A stretch of 64,000 bases of DNA from Siderastrea radians (Eukaryota > Cnidaria > Anthozoa > Scleractinia > Rhizangiidae), in assembly GCA_964017195.1 (NCBI GenBank), contig OZ024898.1:10167130-10231129 (forward strand). The letters are read 5' to 3'. A model generated the notes under the pieces. That model searched no databases and had not been told where the DNA came from. It was given only the letters and a program-made list of their open reading frames with translations. Below, piece by piece: positions 12,101-20,782 of this stretch (positions are counted from its first letter, which is position 1; each line of letters starts with the position of its first letter). The translations under genes and the position numbers were made by a program.

Positions 12101-15100
12101 CAACGTCGTCTGAAAGTTTAGAAGGATAACTTCGTCCCCCTTGACTGAACGCCTCACATGTACTGAACGTTTCATGATGTCGAATGATACAATAAACAGT
12201 GAATAAACAGCGCCAGGAGTTGCACGAGCTGCTGTGGAGATCGCTTTCGGTCCCTGTCCAGTCAAATAACGATCAACTATTCGTCTTCTCGTTTCCTTGT
12301 GGAGAGGCCTACATGGCCTGTTCTTCCGACCTAAGGCATTAACATAACCAGGTCTGAACATTTCGAAAAATCTGTGACAGATTCGAAATCTCCTTTCGAT
12401 TTTCGAAATCCCTCTCTGAATCTCAAGAAACACAAGGCGAATGCCCAAATACGGAGAACGTGACTCGTCACGTTGTTTTGAATTTTAGAGTTTCCGTTCA
12501 CGCGTGACGTGGATCAACTGTAAGCTCGTGTGGACCACGAAAATAACACATTTTTTCTGTCCTGACTATCCGCTCTAGAGTTGGTTTATCTCAAGTATTA
12601 AAAAAAAATTAACTGTGAAGACAGTTTTCGGATTATATTTGAAGGTTTAAATGTATTGTATTCGCTTAGGTTTTCTTTTAACCATTTTTTGCACCAGCCG
12701 TTTGCCGTGGTGAAATCTTACAAACGTTGGCCTTTTGGCGGAAAAAGAAAAACATTGGCAGTGTTATTGCACGAAACAATCGCAATGCATGCAAAAAGTG
12801 GGCAAGTATGGGGCGTTTTGTGATTATTTTGCGGAAATCGTGATATATGTCCTTTCCGCATAAAGCCCTTCATTTTATGTAGAAATCAAATGAGCTGTTA
12901 AATAGACTGATTCCTCTTTATGTCTCACTTAAAATTAAAATTAAAATTAAAATTACTTTTGTACCTCTTTTACCACACTTTTAGAAGTATGCTACCCCAT
13001 GGTTTGCGATTTGGACGTCACCAGCTGTTTGGGCGATAATCGTCGCACACTTCTGCAACAACTGGGGTTTTTTAACTTTCCTGACTTGCTTGCCATCTTA
13101 TTTTAAAGAAGTTCTTAACTTTTCAATTTCTCAGGTGAGTAAAAGTTTGTCAGAGACGTATTTTACGCTGCACTTCAAAAATAATGGCATAAAACTGGAA
13201 TGGCCTTTTGTTACGCAACTGGTGGGCTTTTCACTGGGAATTTGAGGAATTCTCGAAATGGTAATCAGAGCTAGGTTTTCTAAAGAACATAGTATAAATA
13301 ATTATGTAATGAAATATACAATATATATTTTATATTTGCTTAGAATAGAGCGAGAATCTAAAGCCAAATCATTGGATTTTTCCGCACGATTGACAGGATA
13401 TTGTCGATATAGTAGACTCTTAAATTTTGGCGATTGGAGGATTTTGGGGTTGCCGTTTACCTGTTGCCAGGTAATCGGGGGATAATGCTGTTAATTTTTG
13501 ACAATTTAGAAGGATTTGTGTCCGCTGTTTACATGGTTAAATTCGCTGTATAGAGCCGTAAGGACAACAAAATAGAAGTATTGAGGTAAGTTTACGTTTA
13601 TTTTCAACCTTAGATAGATATTCCTTGCAATATTCAGCTATACAATGTGACACAAATCTTTTGGTACTCCTGTACGCCTGTTTCTTATAAATTTTAAGAG
13701 TACTAACAGACGCAGTTGGTGTGGGTGCCCTGTGACGAATGTTAGCATTATTTGCAGACTTGAACTATGTCACGCAAGTGCGCATGTACGTGACTTGAGA
13801 ACTGCACAGGGCATGCTCTCAAACGCAGCACCGGTCACACAATTTCTATAAAATCAACCTCTAACACCTCTAAAATTAACCGCTTACCCATGTTTTGTAG
13901 CTAGTTAATTGGTTGAATACTATCAATTCAAGGTGGTTAGCAGTCCATTAACAGCGCGGGATCTGATAATTACACTGACAAGGAAAACAGTGATACAATT
14001 ATAGTGCTTTCTCAGAATGTGTTTCACCAGAACAGGGTTTAAAAAGATCGGTTGGCATTGAAGTAGAAGTAATTCACTTGGGCAATTTTTCAGTCTCAAA
14101 TAAAACATGGTCATTGCGACTTAACGCGCAACAGCCAACTTGTGCAGCCTGTAATAATTATTTATAATTAATGAGAAAGAAACTCTCCTAAAGCACATGT
14201 ATACACTGTTCTTGCATTCTCAAGATACTGACCAAGCAAGATGCTTTCTTTCTTATTTTCAGAATGGTGTTTTGTCTGCTATTCCCTTCTTATGTATGTA
14301 CATAACCGGTGTCAGTGCAGGCCAACTTGCTGACTGGCTGCGCTTTAACAAGATATTACCCACTGGAGAGGTCAGGAAGGTTTTTGCTACAGCAGGTTAG
14401 TGAGGATCAAAAAGGCTATAGAGCTGTCACTCGTTTTGCTCGTGGACACGTAACGTGCGTCAGGTTTTCACGTGGCAGCCTACTGTCGCGTGTGTTCGTG
14501 TGTTCCTCTCGCACGGCTTTCTTTGAGCAGAAAGAGGAACCACTCGTACTTTAAGGAGACCCACTTTAATAGTAATAAGATTGATATATTTATATCCCTT
14601 TCACTCAAACCAAAAGTCAAGGAACGCTTTAAAAAATGTTTCACACTCGATAAGTAAAGCGTATTGAAAAGTACTGTTCAGTAGCTTTCGTTTGAGTAGT
14701 CTCAACTTATGCTTCCATCCACAGACTTTATAGGTTAGCAACACAATAAGCAGCATCACGGGAAAGTACTGCTCAGTACGTGTAGCTTTCATTTGAATGG
14801 TCACACTTAAGGATTTCATCCAAAGAATCAAAAGTTAGGAACCACCTTGTACAGTGCAATAAACAGCACCACAGGAAAGTGCTGGTCAGTGGCTTTCATT
14901 TGAATGGTCATACTTTAGTATTTCATCCAGAACCACCTTGTACAGCATAATAAACAGCACCACAGGAAAGTACTGCTCAGTAGCTTTCATTTGAATGGTC
15001 ACACTTCAGGATTTCATCCACAGACTGAAAAGTTAGGACGGTAGTTACACAGTCGTTCTAAGGTTTGGTTGTTGCAGGTTTGGAGTGAAAGACTTAAATG

Positions 15101-17111
15101 GGGAATGTAGGATTTGGGGGTGACATTCGTGCAGCTTAAAAACTTTCCGCGATCTCCTGTGTGATGCCACGCTGATCAACTGCTGGGTAAAATGATGTGG
15201 AGAATGTCAGCATTGCTGTTTGGGCGTACAGTAGAGCAAACGGAGTAGCCGTAGGCTTCAATACAGGCGGCCTCATCCCAGGAGATGCGTAAGCAGTTGA
15301 GGATGGGGCTGTACACTGAGTAGGTGCCACCATACAAGGAATCTGCGGTACAGCAGTTGATTCTTCGTGATCCATAGGATCATTAGACGTAGCAATGGAA
15401 TAGGCAGAGGTTTTAGGTAAGGTCGACAGATATTATTGCACGCGATCTTCCTTATTATTTTCTGCAGGAATGTCATCTAGCTGCTGGGAGTGAGTTTCTT
15501 CTCTCCTTCATCAACGATTTTACCCAGGGTGGCGGCTTTAGCCGAAGCTCTTTCATAGTCTTTTCTCCTCTGCATTTCTTTTATTTCTTACCGTTTCATT
15601 TTCAACTCAACCCACATGTTTCAGTCATAAGTGAATTTTTTCTCTTCTTCTTTGTCGATTTTAGCCCGGGGGACGGCTTCAGCTTAATGTCTTTCTCCAC
15701 TGCTTTTCTTACTCTTTCATTTTTAACTCAGCCTTCTGTGTTTTAATGTTAACATAGTGCCACTGAACTTTCTTTCTCGTTGCCTTTGCCACAACCTTCG
15801 CTCTAATTTCAGAAGCGTTTGACACTAATTCTGGTCGACAAAGATGTTCCAGCTGTAATTCATGAGCGGTTCGCATCCTTTTCTAGTATGCTCTACAATG
15901 CTTTTTCTAAGTTTGAGTGCTTGTTTTAAACACAAGACGTGATAACTCGGCATCGGGCTGCTGTAATTCTTCTACTGACGAGAAGGGTGTAAACTCGTAT
16001 CCTCCCCTTTCTAAAGCTTGTCCAATTTCCTTTTATTCTGTTCCGTTTTGGCTGAGCTCTAACTTACTCTATCTACACAATTTTCTTAATTTAGTTCAGT
16101 CAATGAACGAGAATACATGGAATAATCATATATATATAAACTGCGGATGTCTTAAGAAATGATGACGACCGTTGCAGCAAGTCCGCTTGTACTCAAAGCC
16201 TCAAGTGTTTGAGTATGTGTCCCCACCTCCCAATTCATCAGATGTTTGTCGAGCATCCTGCATCTCTTCTGTATCTCCTTCAGAATCATCTAGATCTTGT
16301 CTACCTGCCTCCGTAGGCGATAAAGTGCTCATTTTGAGGTGATCCAAAATCCACTATCCACATGTTTAGTCCATGAACTCGCGTCCGAAGTTTCACTGTA
16401 ACCGACGCCCTTTCGCTGGCTAAATAGCTTCCCAAATATCTCGAAAAAACCACTTTTTGGTGTACTGGTAGCATTACGGATTCTTTATGAGAGAACGAAA
16501 ACCTGAACGCAAAAATTCAAGAAAGTTCGCTCTTTAGACAAAATTCAAGAAACGTTCATAAAAAGATATACAAAATTCAGCTAAATCGATCTATGATTTT
16601 ACCTTGTCAAGTTAAGAGGCTGTTGGACTGATAGAAGTTCTTCTAGTTACGGAAAAAAAACAAAAAGCTACAGTTAGGCACAAAACACGTGCTACGTCTC
16701 TGAATTGTTCTCGACCAGTAAACAAGAACAAGTTGGTCGCAAAGTTCTTGTCTTCAATTTGTTGATACAATTATCACCAAAGCAAAGCCACGATTATGCG
16801 AAGTCAAAGGCACGAGGCCTTCAAATGCCGCGGTGTAGACTAATACCCGAACCCCTGGTAGAGACAAAACGAGGAAATGTCTCTCAAATGCCCACGCGGA
16901 GGAAAGAGATGGGCACTGCTAGAATTGACTGATACATAAACCGAAACACGTATCCATGGAACTGTGTACGAAGAAGGCCCAAGAAAAAATTTATCTCAAC
17001 CATTTTGATTGAAAAGTATTTATTGAAGACTTCTACCAAACACAGTGTAATGTAAGTTGGGAGCAGAATGGACATAAATTGATTACCATCTATTCCTTGT
17101 GTTCTTTTCAA

Positions 17112-17148
<37 letters not shown>

Positions 17149-19378
17149 AGCTGTTCCAAAACAATAAAACTTTAGTACCTTTCGGAGCCTTAAATAGTTT
17201 GTTATCCAAGTTCTCTTCAATCTAACATCAAATCTATATTTCAAATTTACATTTGATATCAAATTTATATTTCATCAAATTTTATACTTCATTTCAAATT
17301 TGTATTTCACAGGTTTTCTCATTCCCGCGTGTCTGATGGTATCCACAAGCTATGTTGGTTGTGAGTCAACCAGTCTAGCAGTTATCTTGTTCTCACTGGG
17401 TCTTGGAGCATCCAATTTTAATACAGCTTCCTTTAACGTCAATCACTTGGATATCGCCCCTAGATTTGCAGGGGTGCTGATGGGGATCACTAACGCAGCG
17501 GGTACAATCCCTGGGATAATTGGACCGTATGTAGTTGGACTTTTAACAGACAACCAGGTATGCTGGTTTTCCTGTTCGTCATTTCCGTGTGTGTTGTAAG
17601 CTAAGCAATGCTCCGATTCATTAGACATTTTTCCCACTGAAAGCGATTAAATAAGAAGTTGTTTTACTCCATCGTTTGGCCTTGCAATTTAAAATCTCCC
17701 CGCAATGCATTGCAAAACCTTCAGCTTCAGCAATTCATGGATGCTTAGAAGACTGTGTCCTGGGAAAATCCAAGATTTCGAAGGTGCGGCCAGTTTCACA
17801 ATATGTCCGAAGGAAGCATAAGCAAGGAATATTATTTAGATCCAACATTGCTGATATGTAAGAATCCCTAGGCTGCATTTTGCTTCAGCTTACGTGTAGC
17901 GTGGGGAGCCCAAGCACATTATATCAAAGGGACAAAATAAAATTACGTGATGCTGTATTTCAGTCGCAATGTCGCTGTTGCTTTTTTTTGTTTGTTTGTT
18001 TTTTGAATGATCGGTCTTGAATAAATGAATGAACTCGGTTTATGCCAGGATATAGCAGCTGAAACCTAAGATGCGGAGGGGCGCGAAAGTTGGATGCCGC
18101 GTGGAAACGTGACGCGCGTCACGTTCCCACGCGGCACAGGGCAATCCCTGAGCAGAAAGAGGGACTTCCGCTTATAAGCCCCCCCCCGGTTATAGGCCCA
18201 TCTACCTGTAAACAAAAAATACATCCGGTTATAAGCCCCCCCCCCCAGATATAAGCCCCTCCTCTTGCTTTCCTTGTTTCCGTAATATTAAGCACTCTCA
18301 CAGAACACTGCGAGGATGAACTCTGAGCTTCTGTTTTGTTACGTTCCGGTTACGTTCGTGTATTTTGTTGTTAAAATTGAAATGAATTCGATTTATTATG
18401 ACGTTTTTAAGGTTAATTAAAAACTAGTAAATTAAAAACGTATTTCGATCAACCCTGCTGTGGCTCATTTCGAAGCGTTTTTTTTTTATTATTTCGCTTA
18501 TAAGCCCCCCCGGATATAAGCCCCTCCGTTTATAAGCCCACCCAAAAGCCCTTACGAAGTTGTATAGGCCCAGGGCTTATAAGCGGCAGTTTACGGTATT
18601 TGAATATCGCCTTTGCAATGATGATATCAGTGTCAAGTTTCTCGTCTCACAATCCGCTCTAGGTGACTTTATGTCATTACGAGGGGTTTCAAATGTATTT
18701 CTATTTCCGTTTTTGGAATGAGCTTTTTCATCCCTCGTTACCCAACAGTTTATATATTTCTTTCTCTAATTGTCTACGGCGGGGTCTGCCACATTCGTCA
18801 TACACGACATCAGCCGTCACAAGACGTACAGAAACGTGCAATTTACTCAAAACCTGTAAGTCCCTAAGGCGTGATCAGATCAGGTGACTAGATTTGATGT
18901 CACGCAGCACAATACGTGCTATAAGTGTTCGAAAACTAGGAAGCCATCGTGAAACCATCCGCCAGTGATAACGCAAGACTTATCATTGATATTTTTGAAG
19001 GACAAAATCAGTCCAAGGTCGGAATAATTTAAAAGCCACACGTAGTTGCCCCCCAAAACGCGAAAGCCAATCCTATGTGCGCGTGCGTGCTGACTGATCA
19101 TTTTCTTTCAGCCAACAAGAGTTCAGTGGCAGAAAGTGTTTTACATATCAGCTGGAATGTACCTGTTGGGCTGGTGTACATATCTACTGCTTGGTACTGG
19201 TAAACAACAGTCGTGGAATACGCCATATGAAGACCTGTTGGTTCCTATTGACATCCCTAGAGAACCAAGGGGACCTGTCATGGCCGACGTTCTTTCAATA
19301 AACAATTCTGATGCTGATTCCGTAAACAATTCTGATACACAACTCAGGGATACCCCGCTGTCGGCAGATGAATTCTAA
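2879..19378 (+). CDS. SLC17A5-like: SLC17 family anion transporter (sialin-like), tandem copy 1
   Basis: Ten coding exons: 2879-3124, 5483-5522, 6035-6234, 7100-7187, 7276-7371, 8843-8979, 12985-13134, 14263-14395, 17313-17557, 19112-19378. They total 1602 nt and encode 533 residues, slightly longer than human sialin. The protein looks like a 12-helix major facilitator. SLC17 hallmarks seen are LRVNLSVAL in helix 1, [15 protein letters not shown] after helix 2, [24 protein letters not shown] and [16 protein letters not shown]. Residues R44, K123, R155 and H170 align with R39, K136, R168 and H183 of human sialin, which disease work has shown to matter. The N-terminus has an acidic dileucine (EESLPLL) as in lysosomal sialin; N56 and N74 are candidate luminal glycosylation sites. 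Inferred role: proton-driven export of acidic sugars or amino acids from lysosomes or vesicles. The ATG at 2879 is chosen because the same start is conserved in the downstream paralogue. The substrate cannot be read from the sequence. Confidence 0.93.
3980..4110 (+). repeat. Interspersed repeat with a minimal hammerhead-like motif
   Basis: The core reads CTGATGG (4011-4017), a short GAC/GTC stem II, then GAAAC (4038-4042). A perfect 6-bp stem I is formed by TTGACT (4005-4010) and AGTCAA (4046-4051). Only the last base of CTGANGA deviates. The downstream block (CAGTCCTTCTCAGGACTACACTC … GACGATCA, abridged) recurs inverted near 42070-42190 and, decayed, near 42930-43010. Very short helix III hammerheads are known from Penelope-like retroelements; assignment to that class is inference. 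Confidence 0.5.
4592..5105. mobile_element. Mariner-type MITE (514 bp)
   Basis: Starts CAGTCGAAACTCTC and ends GAGAGCTTCAACTG, imperfect terminal inverted repeats that go on inward as related CTCTCGTAAGC and ACCAGCTCTAGTT blocks. Both sides have TA (4590-4591 and 5106-5107), the Tc1/mariner target. No transposase; non-autonomous. It lies within intron 1 of copy 1. Confidence 0.75.
5483..5522 (+). CDS. SLC17A5-like: SLC17 copy 1, exon 2 (40-nt microexon)
   Basis: Encodes the end of luminal loop 1 (…EFNWDQKTQ), matching the family pattern W-D-x-x-T-Q-G. The acceptor ends CCAGTAG, so an alternative acceptor 3 bases upstream exists. Ends in phase 1. It is 6 nt longer than the paralogous exon. 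Confidence 0.85.
5789..5891. mobile_element. 103-bp hairpin MITE with MULE-like ends
   Basis: Ends TAGCCTGTGAATGCAGA / TCTGCATTCGCAGGCTA (as complementary arms) enclose about 50 bases. The flanks TGAGTATTC (5780-5788) and TGAATGTTC (5892-5900) match at 7 of 9 positions, so they look like an aged 9-bp target duplication. The terminal TAGCCTGyG is shared with the 878-bp element at 44358-45235. Confidence 0.55.
6035..6234 (+). CDS. SLC17A5-like: SLC17 copy 1, exon 3
   Basis: Residues 96-162: helices 2-4, with GSFFYGY, the conserved PGG, GGK and the LEGLGE motif. The acceptor TTTCCACAG and the exon length of 200 nt are the same in the paralogue. Confidence 0.92.
6660..6970 (-). repeat. Non-LTR retroelement tail with (AAT)n
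   Basis: (AAT)n followed by ACTTTATTTATGTGTCAAAA; the same arrangement, with small changes, occurs at about 60570-60720. The simple repeat at one end of a conserved block is typical of a LINE or SINE 3' end in reverse orientation. It lies in intron 3 of copy 1. No ORF. Confidence 0.4.
7100..7187 (+). CDS. SLC17A5-like: SLC17 copy 1, exon 4
   Basis: Encodes [20 protein letters not shown], the most conserved block of the family, including H170. 88 nt, ending in phase 1 before GTATGT. Confidence 0.92.
7276..7371 (+). CDS. SLC17A5-like: SLC17 copy 1, exon 5
   Basis: Encodes helix 5 and the following loop ([12 protein letters not shown] … WPSAFYIF). The preceding intron is only 88 bases. 96 nt, phase 1 to phase 1. 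Confidence 0.9.
7372..8842 (+). other. Intron 5 of copy 1
   Basis: No coding sequence seen. At 7497-7640 there is an irregular run of GGGCTCTAG / GGGCTCCA words, a decayed short tandem repeat. Otherwise unremarkable. Confidence 0.6.
8843..8979 (+). CDS. SLC17A5-like: SLC17 copy 1, exon 6
   Basis: Encodes helix 6 and the start of the central cytosolic loop (RPADHPRIS … EREYIQSS). 137 nt, ending in phase 0 before GTATGA. Decayed copies of its 3' part recur in the following intron. Confidence 0.9.
8905..10540 (+). repeat. Decayed tandem copies of the exon 6 3' end
   Basis: The exon 6 segment running from the HPRIS codons through the donor into the intron (8905-8995) is followed by diverged copies at about 9005-9100, 9105-9200, 9640-9690, 9690-9760, 9757-9840, 10380-10440 and 10437-10540. 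Each keeps most of the words GAGAGGGAGT, TAGTATAGG, GGGACAGGACAAG and AGTATGATAATTA. None keeps an open frame. The paralogue has one such copy at about 41425-41500, so at least one duplication predates the gene duplication. Confidence 0.65.
11572..11995. mobile_element. Foldback element nested in the mariner-like element
   Basis: Two arms of about 185 bases (11572-11757 and 11813-11995) are inverted copies of each other. The outer ends read ACCAAAGCGTAAT and ATTACGCTTTGGT, and inner blocks such as GGCCGTTTGGGGCGAT are also mirrored. About 55 bases separate the arms. No ORF of note. It interrupts the mariner-like element and so inserted later. Confidence 0.65.
11975..12361 (-). pseudogene. N-terminal part of a Tc1/mariner-like transposase
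   Basis: From an ATG at 12361 the minus strand reads a basic segment ([15 protein letters not shown]) followed by a helix-turn-helix-like stretch ([17 protein letters not shown]). This is the paired-like DNA-binding arrangement of Tc1/mariner transposases. The frame goes on to 11975 but loses family resemblance, and no D,D,E/D catalytic domain was found. It lies between matching TIRs with TA duplications, which supports the assignment. Confidence 0.5.
12985..13134 (+). CDS. SLC17A5-like: SLC17 copy 1, exon 7
   Basis: Encodes [20 protein letters not shown] and the NWGFLTFLT block of helix 7. 150 nt, phase 0 on both sides. The donor is a strong CAG|GTGAGT. Confidence 0.92.
13135..14262 (+). 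other. Intron 7 of copy 1
   Basis: No gene or clear mobile element. A short inverted GCCCTGTG/CACAGGGC pair near 13720-13815 may be the ends of a small decayed MITE. Confidence 0.5.
14263..14395 (+). CDS. SLC17A5-like: SLC17 copy 1, exon 8
   Basis: Encodes helix 8 and the following loop ([20 protein letters not shown]). 133 nt, one codon shorter than in the paralogue; ends in phase 1. Confidence 0.92.
14660..15040 (+). repeat. Tandem repeat of about 100 bp in intron 8 of copy 1
   Basis: Four diverged units share GGAAAGTACTGCTCAGTAGC, TTTCATTTGAATGGTCA, TTTCATCCA and ACCACCTTGTACAG blocks. Intron 8 of the paralogue has one unit, split by the MULE-like element. The expansion therefore happened in copy 1, or was lost in copy 2. 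Confidence 0.75.
15137..16333 (-). pseudogene. Decayed ORF in intron 8 of copy 1
   Basis: On the minus strand an ATG at 16333 opens an acidic stretch ([19 protein letters not shown]). Further down, long segments stay in one frame with only scattered stops: a charged, lysine/glutamate-rich part that looks coiled-coil ([14 protein letters not shown] … [11 protein letters not shown]) and a proline- and threonine-rich end that stops at 15137. This pattern suggests a real coding sequence of about 400 residues that has collected stop codons and frameshifts. It could be a retroelement ORF1/gag or a processed gene. I do not recognise the family. Confidence 0.45.
16334..17312 (+). other. Rest of intron 8 of copy 1
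   Basis: Nothing recognisable apart from AAATTT-rich short repeats just before exon 9 (17225-17310). Confidence 0.5.
17313..17557 (+). CDS. SLC17A5-like: SLC17 copy 1, exon 9
   Basis: Encodes helices 9-11, with [20 protein letters not shown] and [12 protein letters not shown], a strong SLC17 signature. 245 nt in both copies. Confidence 0.93.
18095..18136. repeat. 42-nt near-perfect palindrome
   Basis: The sequence is its own reverse complement apart from one position pair. The centre is ACGTGACGCGCGTCACGT. A looser relative with CACGTAACGTGCGTCA lies at about 14448-14485. Both adjoin a GAGCAGAAAGAGG block, so they probably belong to one repeat family. Confidence 0.8.
18165..18598. mobile_element. 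MITE with CTTATAAGCCC repeats
   Basis: CTTATAAGCC and ATATAAGCCCC words recur in the same orientation, and the right end is inverted (GGGCTTATAAGCGGCAGTTTA, trimmed). The left terminus is decayed and no target duplication can be set. Non-coding; it lies in intron 9 of copy 1. Confidence 0.5.
19112..19378 (+). CDS. SLC17A5-like: SLC17 copy 1, exon 10 and stop
   Basis: Encodes helix 12 ([20 protein letters not shown]) and a hydrophilic C-terminal tail of about 50 residues rich in N, S and D. TAA at 19376-19378. The tail is longer than in human sialin and diverges most between the two copies. Confidence 0.92.
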   Translation, partial: PTRVQWQKVFYISAGMYLLGWCTYLLLGTGKQQSWNTPYEDLLVPIDIPREPRGPVMADVLSINNSDADSVNNSDTQLRDTPLSADEF

Positions 19379-19696
19379 GGATAACCTACTTATTTAGTGG
19401 TAAAATGAGTTTTGTGTAATTGTTTAAAACGTCTGTATGCGATACAGTTAAACAGCATCTTAGAGCGCGAAGGGTAACCTTTGAACCATGGCGTAAAAGC
19501 TAAAGATTTAAAAAAAGCCTGTGTGCTATGAGCTGAAAAGAAAAAAGAGTCTGGATTAAGACAGGAATCCAAAACAAACATCGATAAAAATTTTATCGAA
19601 AAAAAAACGTTCATTTTTGGGGGAACTAGTGAGTCTTTGCATAATGCACAATTATTACTGTTTTTCTGTGTTACGTCTAAAGTTGATAATGTCGAG

Positions 19697-19907
19697 TTAA
19701 CCCTTTAAGTCTCAATAGTGACAAGCATCTAATTTCTCCTTACACAATTACTACTTGATCAAACATACAGGTCAGGAGAATAAAGGAAATGATCATCAGT
19801 GATCAATGTCTTGACTTTTAATCAAATTCTCCCAACTAGTAAGATAAGAATGTAAGGAGAATAGTGGGGAGAATATGGATGTCAGTATTGGGCGTTAAAG
19901 GGTTTAA
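19697..19907. mobile_element. TTAA-flanked MITE
   Basis: Starts TTAACCCTTTAAGTC and ends GGCGTTAAAGGGTTTAA, imperfect inverted termini at TTAA. The interior carries AAATTCTCC and GGAGAAT words in opposite orientations. Related copies lie at about 20506-20690 (ends lost) and 20970-21165. It is just downstream of the copy 1 stop, so it is probably within the 3' UTR. Confidence 0.6.
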
Positions 19908-20437
19908 AACGTACTGCAAGGCCCGATAACAAAGTGATCAAGGGCTACCGTATAGGGGAGAGTGGAAACAACTTTTAACTGATGCTTAGACGATTTTGGA
20001 ACCATGTTTCAGTTTCTGTGCGAACTGTTAAAAGTTTGGCTTTTTTGCCAAGAAACGGAGCAGTAACTAGTCTCCTGGATTCTTTTTGGTAACGTCAGAA
20101 ATACTGGAAGATCTCCTTGGGTGGGACTGCATTGAATGCCTGAGTTCTGTCTTTTAAAAAAAGTTCACCCCTTTCTTTTTATTTTTTTGCTCATTTCACT
20201 GAATGCATGTATGAATGCATGATGAATGCAATATTCCTGTTCGTAAGGTTAAATAAAACGTCGCTAACAGCATTTATTGAACATGTTAACGTATCAGTAT
20301 ACACGGTATGTGAGCATAGGGAACGTAAATAATGTAAGAAAATAATATATATATGTTGTTGCAAGTAATGCAAGATAGTATTATTTGTAAGAAGTGTTGT
20401 TAATATTGTATGAAAATCATGCAGGTTGTTGTGATGA

Positions 20438-20458
20438 AATAAAGTGAAATAGAATAAA
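20438..20458 (+). promoter_or_regulatory. Candidate poly(A) signals for SLC17 copy 1
   Basis: Two AATAAA hexamers (20438-20443 and 20453-20458) lie 15 bases apart, with T-rich DNA after them. They would give a 3' UTR of about 1.1 kb. Another AATAAA at 19779-19784, inside a MITE, is a nearer alternative. Confidence 0.35.
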
Positions 20459-20741
20459 CTATTTTGGTCAAGTAAAAACTAAATAAAAAATTGTTTCCTT
20501 CTTTTTAAAGCCCTAATAGTAACGAAATTGAAATATATTTTTACATTACCATTACTTGTTTAAACATTCAAGTGATCAGAATAAAGGACGTGATCACTAA
20601 GGATAATGTCTTGATATTTACACAAATTCTCCTTACTAGTTCCATAAGAAAGGTATGGAGAACAGTAAGGAGAATATGCATTTTTATATTAGTTTATTCC
20701 CCTAGCGTTCATTTGATAGGAGGTGATAAATAATCAATGAC

Positions 20742-20780
<39 letters not shown>

Positions 20781-20782
20781 TT
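20742..20782. repeat. (TTTA)n microsatellite
   Basis: About ten perfect tetramers in an AT-rich intergenic region. Confidence 0.9.

Larger units (their letters stand above)
11105..12520. mobile_element. Mariner-like DNA transposon, decayed (1416 bp)
   Basis: 31-bp perfect terminal inverted repeats (11105-11135 and 12490-12520) start CAGTTGATCCACG and are flanked by TA on both sides (11103-11104, 12521-12522). It contains a minus-strand transposase remnant with a helix-turn-helix (12361 downward) and a nested foldback element. The perfect TIRs with a broken ORF suggest it is fairly young but non-autonomous. Confidence 0.75.
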
